Positions 46,101-56,600 of a stretch of 64,000 nucleotides of DNA are shown piece after piece. This DNA is from Serilophus lunatus (Eukaryota > Chordata > Aves > Passeriformes > Eurylaimidae). The notes below the pieces were generated by a model. The model was not told where the DNA came from. It made no database searches and saw only the letters and a program-made list of their open reading frames with translations. Location: positions 252,527 to 316,526 of the forward strand of contig VXBA01003064.1 in assembly GCA_013399895.1 (NCBI GenBank), written 5' to 3'. How positions within the stretch are numbered: position 1 is the first letter of the stretch; each line of letters starts with the position of its first letter. A program made the translations under genes and the position numbers.

Positions 46101-48698
46101 TACTTGGTGTGTACTTGTCAGATGGAGCCCAAGTTCTCGAGAAAGGGTTTTTCTATGGCTATACGTACTACGTCTGGTTTGTCATCTGTAAGTATCCTGT
46201 GGTTTTAGAATCTTGTTACATTGTTTTTCTTTTTTAACCCTATAATCAACTGCAGGAAGCTAACAAATTTAGTCTGACACATTCTCTTTCTACTGTGTTT
46301 TGAGGGATTTTATTTAAATGGATCATTCTCTTGGAAATTACTCACTTTTTCAATTTAAAATTGTGCTGAAACAGCAATCTAAATAACTGATTAGGGAGTA
46401 GATCATCTTTAAATGAGTCATATCTGATTTGCTGGATGCCATGCAGACATCCCATTCCACTGAATGCTGAGTTAAATCACTGATTAGGATAATCTGGCCC
46501 AAACAAGGAGCACAGTAGTGGCATAAAATGCATCATTTCAGCACCTGTACTAACAGTTACACGTTCTCTGCTTCCCAGTTCTTGCCAGTGTAGGTGGCCT
46601 CTACACTTCAGTGGTTGTGAAGTACACAGATAACATCATGAAAGGCTTTTCTGCAGCAGCAGCCATTGTTCTCTCTACTGTGGCTTCAGTCATCCTCTTT
46701 GGCCTCCAAATAAGTAAGTGCCTTTTTGCCTTTGATTCGACAGCATGTGCATGTTTCCTGCCTGCCCAGCGCACTGTACACAGCTCATTCCAAAGCCATC
46801 ACTTATGCCTCCTCTCAGTTTTTCTGGTTTTAACTCCAAGTCTTCTCCAGAACTCCTGTACACTAACTAATGCACCGTCGTCCCTGTTCTGTTGCACAAG
46901 GTGCCTGGTGATCCTGTGCTTCCAGAAGCATTCATGGTTTATTCTTTCAGAAGCAGCTACAATTTCAAACAGAAAGGTTCTTTCTGGTTTAAATAGCTTT
47001 AGTCGTTCATCAGTTTCTGGTACAGTTTAGTGTGTGATATAGCTGTTTACATGGGACTACTGTTGCTAAGTTGTCATTTCTTGTTATATTTAGTACAGCC
47101 AGTGCCAAATTAACTCCTCAGCTATTTCTTCAAGTGCTTTACAAGTCCTTGTTGTTACACCCGCTACTGTGTTAACTTTTCCCTTCCCCATTTGCTGTGG
47201 ACACCACATGACAGCAAGTCAAACAGCAGCTGGAGTTATGACTGATGTGGTGAATATTTTTGAGCAGAAACAGCAGATTGCTCAGGGCTGTTCTGCAACT
47301 ACACAGGATTTTCTCCCCAGTCAAGTCTGTGTCTGATTTTTGTGCCCAGTAGCTCCTGCTCAGTCCTTCACTGTTTAGTTGTGGGTATTGTGGGTGGAAA
47401 AACTAGCTTTCTGATGTAGTATTAGTGAGACAAAACTTAAGTTTGCATAAGGAGTAAACCATCAGTGTTTGGCTGAAAAAAAAGAGTACCATAAAGCAAG
47501 GGATGAAAAAAACCCCACCTAGTTTTAAAAACTTAATTAGGCAGAGCATTTTCCTGATAGTTGACATGAATCAAGTCTGGACTAGTGATCTTTCTGTGAA
47601 AGCCTCATTAATAGTGTTTCTTAACTCTGTCTAAATCACAGAATATGCTGAGTTGGAAGGAACCCACAGGGATCACCGAGTCCAACTCCTGGCTCTGTAT
47701 GGGACCACCCCCAAGAGTCACATCATGTGCCCAAGAGTATTGTCCAAAAGCTTCTTGAACTCTGTCAGGCTTGGTGGTATAACCACTTCCCTGAAGAGCC
47801 TGTTCCAGTGCCCAACCACCCTCTGGGTGAAGAATCTCTTTCTAATATCCAATCTAAACCTCCTCTGACACAACTTCAGGCCATTCCCTCAGGTTCTGTC
47901 ACTGGTCATGAGAATGAAGAGATCAGTGTCTGCCCCTTTTTTTTCCTCACAAGGAAGTTGTAACTGCAATGAGGTCTCCCCTCAGTCTCTTCTTCTCTAG
48001 GTGGAACAGACCAAGTGCCCTCAGTCACTCTTCATACAGCTTCCCCTGAAGGCCCTTCACTATCTTCATTGCCTTCCTTTGGCCACTGTCTAACATCTTA
48101 ATGTCTTTTTTATATTGTGGCACCCAAAACTGCCCACAATATTCAAGGTGAGGCCACACCACTGCAGAGCAGAGAGGAACAATCACCTTCTTTGACCAGC
48201 TGGCAATGTTTTGCCTGAAGTAGAAAGGCAAATAAGATATCACAGGCTACTCTTTCACATCCACTGTGTTTTTATTGTTAAGTTTATTGTAATGTAAGCC
48301 TGTCCAGATGGCACCTGGAATTGCAGGAGATACTTCACTCTTGCATTTATGACCATCACCACATTCTTGATGATATGAGACTAACTGGAATGGTGTGGGG
48401 ACTAGAGACTCAAGATTTCCCAGTAACAGAGGATGAAGCCAGATGCTGTGAATTATTAATAGCAATGAGCTATACTGTAATTCAGGTATCATTGTAACTT
48501 CACACAGCTTGCTGAAGCTTTCATCTTATACAAATGTGTTTATTTAAACTATTTTGTCTCCTTCCAGCTATTACCTTCTCCCTGGGTGCTCTCCTGGTGT
48601 GTATTTCTATTTACCTCTATGGATTACCTCGACAAGACACCACAAAAATCCAGCCCTCAGAGACAAAGACCTCAAAAGAGAGACTTGCTACTGTGTGA
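31165..48698 (+). CDS. SLC35A1: CMP-sialic acid transporter (8 coding exons, 338 aa)
   Basis: Coding exons: 31165-31180, 34231-34408, 39893-40052, 40420-40572, 41897-41963, 46011-46187, 46579-46713, 48568-48698. They join in frame to 1017 nt with the stop. The protein is a multi-pass nucleotide-sugar transporter (about ten hydrophobic helices), close to the mammalian length (337 aa). It exchanges CMP-sialic acid for CMP across the Golgi membrane, supplying sialyltransferases. Diagnostic stretches include YFSTTAVCITEVIKLFLSVG, LKLSVPSLVYALQNNMAF, TYQLKIPCTALCTVLMLNRT, CSGFAGVYFEKVLKSSDTSL, GFFYGYTYYVWF and VKYTDNIMKGFSAAAAIVLS. The start was chosen for its position in the CpG island, good context (gcaccATGt) and length agreement. 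An in-frame upstream ATG exists at 31090. No frame breaks were seen. The C-terminus ends LATV. Confidence 0.97.
31770..31967 (+). repeat. CR1 3' fragment inside the SLC35A1 CpG island
   Basis: 'gggaggaatttcttcacgga', 'gggctgcccagggcggtgg', then 'ggttggattcgatgatctc' and 'gattctgtgattctg'. The copy sits in intron 1 about 600 bp after exon 1 and has kept several CpG sites, unlike copies in AT-rich sequence. Confidence 0.88.
33180..33614 (-). other. Unassigned 144-codon open frame in SLC35A1 intron 1
   Basis: Open on the minus strand from an ATG at 33612-33614 to a stop at 33180-33182. Composition looks more coding-like (more balanced GC) than the neighbouring AT-rich intron. The peptide is rich in Gly, Ser, Pro and Trp and contains GLLGQGSSSYNQTRVRPD and MGWMWPGYASSIPCQG. 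I do not recognise the family. It could be a retrocopy fragment of an RNA-binding-type or other low-complexity protein, or chance. Confidence 0.25.
34231..34408 (+). CDS. SLC35A1: SLC35A1 coding exon 2 (residues 6-64)
   Basis: Acceptor tcttccag, donor gtgagt. It encodes the first two transmembrane segments and the ALRYTRT loop. It is markedly GC-richer than the flanking introns. Confidence 0.96.
36110..36960 (-). repeat. Ancient CR1-like LINE fossil, reverse orientation, in SLC35A1 intron 2
   Basis: On the plus strand, a block resembling the reverse complement of CR1 ORF2 (gctatattctggacggagac, then cattctgctcatttctgtc) is followed by ttagcaaacttagccagctt and 'agatcccttatgaatatgct'. The minus strand gives the decayed RT remnant LAKFANNTKLYVISK, corresponding to the FADDTKL region. 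Its divergence is similar to the old copy at 24.5-25.5 kb. Confidence 0.6.
37443..37695 (+). repeat. CR1 3' fragment, forward orientation, in SLC35A1 intron 2
   Basis: Contains 'gaaagggggaatggctttaa', 'gtgaggctctgaaacagg', 'ttgcccagagatgtggatgc' and 'agggtcccttccaaccc', then a worn 3' end (accattctaattcaaat). 5' truncated. Confidence 0.88.
38683..39522 (-). other. 279-codon antisense open frame over a purine-rich tract in SLC35A1 intron 2
   Basis: The plus strand from about 38570 to 39430 is strongly rich in A and G, so the minus strand is pyrimidine-rich and poor in stop codons. The resulting peptide is Ser/Pro/Leu/Cys-rich with no recognisable domain, and I see no splice or promoter evidence. 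Most likely a composition artefact. Confidence 0.2.
39893..40052 (+). CDS. SLC35A1: SLC35A1 coding exon 3 (residues 65-118)
   Basis: Acceptor ttttgcag, donor gtaata. It completes the split lysine, then ETGSLSRLITSLKENVFGSP and LVYALQNNMAFVALSNLDAA. Confidence 0.96.
40420..40572 (+). CDS. SLC35A1: SLC35A1 coding exon 4 (residues 119-169)
   Basis: Acceptor tctttag, donor gtaaga, 51 whole codons. It encodes VTYQLKIPCTALCTVLMLNR and ends QATKVQ. Confidence 0.96.
41277..41827 (+). mobile_element. Solo LTR, bird ERVL-like, in SLC35A1 intron 4
   Basis: Starts TGTCCTGGTTTCAGCTGGAA and contains 'ctgctagtgtgcagggacac', the 'gtatatacactgggggag' promoter-like block and 'tattaaactgttctt' near the polyadenylation region. 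It ends near ttaaattgtggcg, where the usual terminal CA has become CG. The flanking 5-mers are ctctg (41272-41276) and ccctg (41828-41832), a target duplication with one mismatch, so it is an older insertion. It ends 69 bp before exon 5. Confidence 0.82.
41897..41963 (+). CDS. SLC35A1: SLC35A1 coding exon 5 (residues 170-191)
   Basis: Acceptor gttgcag, donor gtatag. It encodes VEQNPWLGFGAIAVAVLCSG and ends with the split glycine before VYFEK. An LTR ends only 69 bp upstream. Confidence 0.95.
46011..46187 (+). CDS. SLC35A1: SLC35A1 coding exon 6 (residues 192-250)
   Basis: Acceptor after a long T-run (tttttcag), donor gtaagt. It encodes VYFEKVLKSSDTSLWVRNIQ and GFFYGYTYYVWFVI. Confidence 0.96.
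46579..46713 (+). CDS. SLC35A1: SLC35A1 coding exon 7 (residues 251-295)
   Basis: Acceptor cttcccag, donor gtaagt. It encodes FLASVGGLYTSVVVKYTDNI and FSAAAAIVLSTVASVILFGL. Confidence 0.96.
47635..48220 (-). repeat. CR1 LINE fragment, reverse orientation, in SLC35A1 intron 7
   Basis: The plus strand begins with a worn 'aatcacagaatatgctgagt' terminus, then 'gggatcaccgagtccaactc', 'ctgttccagtgcccaacca' and 'ttcaaggtgaggccacacca'. The minus strand gives fragments such as WPHLEYCGQFWVPQYKKD. The coding region is decayed. Confidence 0.92.
48568..48698 (+). CDS. SLC35A1: SLC35A1 coding exon 8 (residues 296-338 and stop)
   Basis: Acceptor ccttccag. It encodes the last membrane segment (LGALLVCISIYLYGLPRQDT) and a cytoplasmic tail ending KERLATV, with TGA at 48696-48698. 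Confidence 0.96.
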
Positions 48699-48737
48699 CA
48701 TTGTCCATAAAAATGGACAACAGAAAAAACAGACTTT

Positions 48738-48743
48738 AATAAA
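48738..48743 (+). promoter_or_regulatory. SLC35A1: Polyadenylation signal of SLC35A1
   Basis: AATAAA 40 nt after the stop codon. An ATTAAA at about 49079 could serve a longer 3' UTR. Confidence 0.6.
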
Positions 48744-50573
48744 AACCTTTCATTTTTTAAAAAATTAGCCTTAAGCTAGTCATGAAACAGTTTAAGTTGG
48801 ATAGGCTAAAAGCAGAAGTTAGTCCTGTTTTACATGTGGAGTTTCCAGAGGCTGATGCTGAGGCTACACTGCAGCCAAGGAGCTGGCTGGATATTTTATG
48901 GAAGGTATTCTTCATTCACATTGACAATGAAGAGTCTCATTTACAAGGAAAACTCAATGAAGGAACTGACCACTCAATTGTATATAATGTTTATAATGGA
49001 GGGAAATTGGTTCTTTGTGTATTTGATAAACTGTCTTGGCCTTTGAGGGCAGAAATGCCTGAAACCTTCATAAAAAATTATTAAAAAGAGCAACTACTGC
49101 CAGCATTTTCTCTTAAAATACTTGGCAATTGCAGTTTGATTAATGACAGGAAAAGTTTCTCTTCTAGGTGACAGGTAGATGACACAACTCTACTGGGAAT
49201 GGTTCAAGCATCACTTATCTAGGAGTGAGTACAGGTAGCACTTGCTGTTTGGTTTCAAAAGTCAGAATGAAAGACTGATGTTTCTCTGAAGTTGTGGATT
49301 TTCTTTCTCTTTTCAAATGTTTTTTCTACCTGCTGTAGCTGGTAAAGGGACCTTCTATGTGTTGTACAGGGGAAGGTTCGCATGTATTCCTGTATCTCTG
49401 GCTTAAGTATGAATGAGTCAAAAGATTTTTGTCAGTACATTTTCTTTCTGAACCTTTCTGTGCATACAGAGTGATGCTTGAAAAGAGTTCCTGTAAAGCA
49501 TTAGGCTTTGAGTTAATCTATTATTATTGCCAACTGTATTATTTCAATCTCCCTCATCTTCTGAGGCTGTTCAGAAACAGCGGTTCTACATTGAGGGAAA
49601 ACTGACTTTGGTGCCTTTGGGCAGCTTGCTGACATTCATGGCGGACTCGAAATGTGACCAGATTTATACTCTTAGCTAGATTCCTTCAGACATGAATTAA
49701 CCAGCTGTGTTTCACTTGAAAGTGGGGCATGTTAAACACAGCGATGACAAACATGGTTAAATTCTGTTCCAGTGGGAGAGGATGTTCCTCTCTGCCTTTG
49801 CAAACTGGTCCATGTGTCAGGGCAGCCACCACAGTGCCACTCTGGAGAGTCGAGGCTTCTGCGGTGGAGGGTGTTGCCAGGCACCTGCAGTACCTCACAG
49901 GTGCTGCTCCACCTCTCTCCAGCAGTGTGGTGGCTCAGGGGTGCCAAGCAGCACCTGCCATCCCTGACTGTGTGCAGTGTGCTGAGGGAACACTGTGCTT
50001 CCAGTTCCAGCAGCCATCCCATCGCTGTGACAGAGGAAGGGGAGAGGAACAGGGTGTGACAGCTGGCAGTTGGGCTTGGCTGAAGGAGGAACACAGTACA
50101 ACACACAGGAGAAGATCTCTGCATGGTCTAACTCGCTTTGCTACAATATAGAGAGCACCTGGAGCCAGTGTGCCAACAGGCTTTAGTACACAATGGCAAC
50201 TGCAGAAGGGGAAAACTTTGCTTAGGGCAGCACAGTTAATATCTACCAATACCTACTTCCTCTACCAAAAGGATGTTATATTTACATGGCAAATACAGAG
50301 CAGTTCTCTTTTATGGGAAATACCGGGTAGACTAGAGTCTTAAGTACACTGTTGCCACGAAGTGCCTGGGAGAAAGTGATTGTGACAGCCTCACCCCTCC
50401 CAAATGGCTGTGCCCTCCCTGCTCTTCTGCAGTTTGGATGATGGAGCGCAAACCTCCAAGCACGGATGGAATTTCCAGCCTGCATTAGCAGTGACAAAAA
50501 AAGAGACTATTCATATTATCTTGAAAAAAGTCTTTTTACTAAGAGATGAGAATTTACATTGCATACAGCCTCG
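48744..50573. other. Spacer between the convergent SLC35A1 and RARS2 genes
   Basis: Holds the 3' UTRs of both genes and the sequence between them. A 100-codon plus-strand frame (48782-49084) and several overlapping frames in a GC-richer patch (49690-50250) have no recognisable domain. I see no repeat of a family I can name. Confidence 0.5.
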
Positions 50574-50660
50574 TTACATTTGAGTCACAGGTGTAATGCC
50601 AAGAAGTTTCATTCCATTGGCTAGAACTGAGCGTGCAGCTTGAAAGAGACAGAGCCTTGC
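50574..50660 (-). CDS. RARS2: RARS2 last coding exon and stop
   Basis: Acceptor tttttccag. It encodes ARLCLFQAARSVLANGMKLL followed by GITPVTQM and TAA (plus-strand TTA at 50574-50576). Confidence 0.96.
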   Translation of the reverse strand, partial: ARLCLFQAARSVLANGMKLLGITPVTQM

Positions 50661-53600
50661 CTGGAAAAAAAAGGAAAGTCATCTTAGGGTAGTGTTGCAG
50701 AATAAGGTGTGGTTCTCAGGACAGCACCTAGAAACAGAGTTGAGAATACTGTGTGCATCCTGTGCCCCTGCACCACGATTCAGACCTACACATAACCCGA
50801 GTACCACCAAACACACCAATGCTGGTACAATTCAAACCAGCTGTTGTCAGCACATTAGAGTGTCAAGAGGCACTTTGTCAAATAAAGGAAGCTGAAAAGG
50901 CATGTACAACCCAGCCCTCTGGGCAGAGCAAGCAGAGATGCCTGGGAAGAGCAATGACTAAAAAGTGAAAAACTTTCATGCATCAAGGGCTGGTACAGCC
51001 TGAGGGCATTGTTGGAATCCATCCCCTCGCCTTCTTGGGTTACAGGATGTCAAGCAACTATGGGCTGCTTTGAAAATTTCAGTCTTCCTCATCAATGTCT
51101 TGGCTGTTACACAGTTGGCTGTTTGCTCCAAAAAACACAGTTCTTGGAATCTGTCATTTGTAGAAAGATATTTTGAAATATTTTTTTACACGATAAAGAA
51201 CTTAAGTTTTCCTTGTAGCTTAGACTGTCTTAATCCATCTCCAAAGGCAGGAATACCTACAGCATCTAAGCTGAAATACAGGCTGCAGTGCCATCAATTA
51301 ATTCCAATGTATGTTTCCCCCACAATTCTCCCACAGCACAGCTTGACACTTAAGTGTGATTTCCTACAAAAATCAAATAGGTAGTTGTTTTTGAAATAGA
51401 TGAAAGAAAATAAGAAGGGTAGAGTAATTAATATATCACTTACTGAGCAGTTAGGGGGCCAAACATTGAGAGATCAGTAGAAAATAATTTGCATTTATTT
51501 GGAACTGCACATTAACAGTTTCAGACTCTAGCTTTAGCTAGAAAGGCAATACAGACAACTTGGGATACGTAGGTGGCAAGAGGGAGGCAACAGATTCAGT
51601 TCTCTCCTAATTCTCTGTCTTCCCACATGAACACTAAAGGAAACCATCAAAATTTAACCACCCAGTTTAAAGCTCAAATGTTTACTCTTAAAACATTCAA
51701 AAGGAAAGGTGATGAGAAGGGGTTTGACTGGGTTTGGAGCAGTTGTCCTTGGAGAGCATTGTGTTTGGGAAGATCAAGCAGAGCAGCCCTTTCCAGAAGG
51801 CATGGATATGAATAGCAATCCCTGCCTTCCCAAAACACTGCCACCCACGGGAGAGCCTGTGGGTGTGTATTTATCCAAGTGGTTACTCAGCTGGGTTGGC
51901 AAAGCCCTAATGGATCCTTCCTCTGGGACACCCTACACAGATTCCAGCCACCTAAGACACTGTGCCATACCTGTGCTACTTCAGGGGCGCTGCCTTTCAC
52001 AGGAAGGGTTTTGTGTGCCACAGCTGCGAGATGGCTGAAATGGAAAACACAGTCAGAAGGGTGAGAACAAGCAAGTCGCTTGACAAGAGCAGCACTATGG
52101 GCTACAGAAAGCAGCAGAACTGGAAGAGCCACCCACAACTGCTGCATGCCAGAGGCTGGTTTCCAACAGTTTCTCACCTGGCTGAAAGAAGGTATGAATT
52201 TCTGTAGCCTACATGGTGTCAGAGCATGCCATCAACAACTTTATGCTCCAAAAATAACCCCAGAACAATTTCTCAGCTACCCACCCCTCAAAAAACCCCA
52301 AAACCATCCTCAAAACTGCTCTGGGAAGATCCTTGAGAACCTATCCTGGCTTTCGCAAGGTGTGTGATTCCTTCCTTCTCCCTAATTTGTTAAAGCCTTC
52401 CCCAGACACAGGTTCTACAGCTGCCTCCACCAAGCCTACTCCAACATTTCGAATCAGCCAGGTCCCTACAGCAGTCATGTATGGAGTATGATTTACAGTA
52501 AAAAGCTTTTTTTCATTGGCTGTTCCTTGGCTGAGATAGTGGTTAAATATGGTTTGGACAAAATTTCTTAGCTGAAATTTTGATATTTGAGAGGAAGTTA
52601 TCAGCTTAAATCTTCTCAAGATTTCATTAGTCCAGCATGATTTTGCTTCTGACACTGCCAAGTGACTCTTTTTTTCTTAAAAGCAGTTAGTTTCTGAGAA
52701 GGCTCCTGGCTTCAGCCCTGATCTCTGCTATTTATTATATTGTCTGCCATCCTACTTTATCTGTTTCCAGCTTCGGGGAAACCGTCCCACAAATTTGCAT
52801 CTTCCCACTAATTTTACTCTTCAAAACAGTGCAGATGTGAGGGCTGCAGAGGCAGCTCAGGAAGACCAGTCCTTACTGGAGATGCCACCAGTATCATCAA
52901 TCACCTTACCTAAGTGTGAGGAGGTAGCTGACGATGTGCTTGGGTTGCAGATCCTGAGAAGATCTATACAGGACCTCATCGTACCTGTGAAGGAAGAAAA
53001 GCATTGTTTGGTGCTGAAGTGGTAGAAGGTGTGCTCAGATAAAAAGCTCATCAGACGTGCTTAAGTCAGAGCAAGCACACAACCACAGCTGTAGAATTAG
53101 CAAAACTGATCTTCTGAACCAGACCCAAGCCATGCCATTAGCACACAACTCACTATTCCCTCCTTGTTCACTTATTGTTGAAGGACATTGCTTCTGCTCC
53201 TCATCATGCAAACCCTGTAAATGGCAGAGCTCAGAGAGGCAGGCTATAGCCAAGAGAACACAAGAGCTATATTTGCTCCTGGAACATTATGTCTGGTTTT
53301 ATAACTCGACACTAATTGAATTGTAAGTTCCTAGGAGCAAAAAACATGTGTTAAGCAAGGGAGTCAAAATAGTCTCTTAGAGGGCCTTGCCTTTGGTAAA
53401 TGCAGCTTAGAATTTTAAGTAGCTAAAGGGTATCTTGTAACATCAAAAGAAGACAAAACCAATGTGATTTTACATAATCCTGGAATACAGAATCACACAG
53501 AATCACAGAATCAGTCAGGTTGGAACGGACCACAATGGGTCATCTGGTCCAACCTCTCTGCTCAGGCAAGGTCATCCTACATAACTTACACAATACAATC

Positions 53601-56600
53601 AACTTTGTAAGACGGTATTAAGTGGGTAGTACAGGCAGAATCATGAGATCTATGTATTTTCTTCACGTGTTCCGCTTTCCTTTTCCACAGCCTGCAAGAA
53701 GGTATCAACACCTCTGAGGCTGAAGAGAGTTCAAGTTCAAAGAGGAGAGTGAACTTCTTATCTTTGTTCAGCTCCCAGGCCCATCCCTGCCAGCATGTCC
53801 AAGCTGAACTGCCCTGGCGTCTTCCTCCTTTAGTAGCAAGCTGCAGAACTAGTGAGTGCACTCTGATAATAGGGCTCAGCAGTCACATAAGAGTTACAGC
53901 ACCTCTTACACGTGCACTCAGCAGCTGATCTCAGCCTGCATGCCCCAGGCGGTCACTGGTGGGGAAGGTTGCTGCCCTCACACCACTGTGCCCTTGACGT
54001 GAAAGGGACAGTATCAGGGGAACCTGTGCATTGTCTCAGGGCCAGCACAAACACCAGCAGCTGTTGGCCCCTTAGAGAGTGACAAAGGTACAAAAATATT
54101 ACTATCAACAAGCATCATCCAACAGCCCTTAATAAAAGCTTTATGAAGCAATGAAGTTGGTATCAAATGAAAGGCTTCAAATGAAGTTGCCATTTCAGTA
54201 TTGGCCTACAGCAACTTGTTAAGATTATCAGTTAAATAAGTCCATTTTTGCAGGGTTATACATAGAATCGTAGAATGGCTTAGGCTGGAAGGACCTGAAA
54301 GATCATCTATCTCCAACCCCCCTGCCACGGGCAGGGAACCTCCCAGTGGACCAAGTTACTCAGAGCCTGGTCTAGTGAAAGGTTCCTTCCTTCCACCTGC
54401 TACCTTCAGCCTGCTATTCATTAGCCTGAAAAGTTAATGCTATCCCAACATTTTTAGCTATTAGTAGGCAAATTTTTAGTAGCTTTTCCAACAGCAGAAG
54501 CAGAGTCATGGAAGTGGGCTTCTGACAACTCAGAAGGGTTTATAATGGAAACTTTTCAAGAAGAATTGAGTCATGGCAACTCACAAGGAGGACTGAATAG
54601 TAATCGTTACTCCTGAAACTGCGCAATGTTTAAACATGAGTTTGTTAGCCACTGAGTGTCTGGTCTAATGGATAACCCAAACACTGCTTTCTGCTGGAAG
54701 TAAAGGCCCCAGGACATGCTTCATAGAGGTTTCATATGGTTCTGGGACAGACTCAAAGACCTTGGCAATAAGCAGACGTGAAGCTCAATAAAATCAAGAG
54801 CCCTGCAGTAGATCAACAACTCCTGTCTGAAAATGAACACAAGTCTGCAATGCAGTGATCCCTGCATAACCCTGTCAGTTTTCACAAAAAAGACAGGCAG
54901 CTATACACTAATCTGATAAAACCCAGGAAATGACCCACATGTTCTCCATGAAATACAATGGCACTGGATAAATAAGAACTGCTGGTCTTATTTAGAGTGC
55001 TGGCTGGTCCTGCTGCTCCTCAAGAGAACATGCAGCTATGATGAGATTCAGGCAGATCTCTTGAGGCAATTACAGTTAATGGTAGGACTGCAGGCTATAG
55101 TTGCAGGCTGAAAGGAGCCACATGGGACACTGGAATGACTTTTGAAAGTCCAATTTTTAAACAAATGGCCTCAAGAAGGTCTTGGTATGGCCAAAAGAGT
55201 ACAACACAGTACAACACAGTATACAGGACCTTTCACTAGGAATTCTGAAAGACTCAGTTACTTCCATCTCCATTACAGGCTTCACAACATGGTCAACTGC
55301 CTTGTCTATATTTTAACAAAACTGGATCAACTTTAAGAATGAAGTCGTTGCTGCTATTAAGAGGTATTAGTTGTGCATGTTTAGTAGCTTTGAAGGATGC
55401 TGAGCCACTGGATGTACCTGCACATACTATGTTTCACCTCACTCAGGAGCACTTCCCTCTCCCTTTTCCCACACAACAAAAACAGGACATGAGGGACTAA
55501 CCAAATCTGCAGCTAATATTTATATTGAACATGGCACACTTTTGTGAAGACAAGAAATAATTAAGAGGCTCATGTACACAGAGTATGTTTCAAGTATTGT
55601 TTTCCCGTCATATGGCTTCTAAAGCCACAAAAACCTTAAGTGAGGGCTACAGTGAGTTGCAAACAGTGTGGCACCACAGACAAGTTGTTGCCCGAAACAG
55701 CCATTTTTTCTTATAATCACACAGTCTGTGCCTTCTCAACAGGTCGGTGGCATATCCAGAAATTTATTAAGGGAACTGCTATTTGGAAAGAAAACTAGAC
55801 TAACCTGAGAAGATGCTGAAGAACAGAGATGGCACCTGGCTCTTGCAAGCACGCCACGTTAATGTCAGTTAGCTGTGCATTCCCATGCATCTGTTCTAAA
55901 CTAAAATGTAAGAATGGAAAACAAATGTTAGGATGAAAATCTCCTGATAGCAAGGCTGAACAAGAAAAACAGTCATTTGTAGGCTTCTTCTGCTCAAGCT
56001 GAATGGAATACCAAAACATACTAGCTAACTTCAACCTAAGATAAAAAAAAAATATAAAAATTGTGCTAGTCATTCAGTATCAACAGGATAAGAGATATGC
56101 AGGGACAACAGGTCCACAGGCTGATGCTAGAAAGACTAGAGAGGTAGCCAATACCTCAATGATGGTACCCTGGCACCACCAATACCTAGATGACAAGGGA
56201 GCACAGGGAGAACAGACTACAGAGAGGGATTAGGCTTGCACATTCTCCCTGAGCACCATCTCCCGCTACCACTGCCTCAGACAGAACACCAGGGTGGTAC
56301 AGACCTTTGGCTGATCCATGAAGGGATCTTACATCAAAACACATACTGATGCCTGCATTCAAAGTGCTCTGACAGTTCGTTATAATTAATAAAGTGTTCA
56401 AACTGGCCTCTTCTCAAACTCTTTTAAAAAAATAATTAAACATGTTAGGTGTTTGACCCAAGTCAGCCGGAAGGGATCTGCTTTCAACCTTGGTTACCAA
56501 CAGTGGGAAATAACAGAATGTTAAAAAACTCCACTAAATACTGTGGTAGCCAAAAGTTCTATGATGTGGTATATTTTACAAGTATGTGCATTTTGGTTTT

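Noticed and set aside
49690..50250. Cluster of overlapping 60-140 codon frames on both strands between SLC35A1 and RARS2
   Set aside because: Competing frames of similar length on both strands and no family resemblance. A local GC rise explains them.
52857..53051. Alternative frame across the RARS2 exon at 52910-52984
   Set aside because: A different frame of the same exon fits the enzyme with correct splice sites and phase. This one does not.
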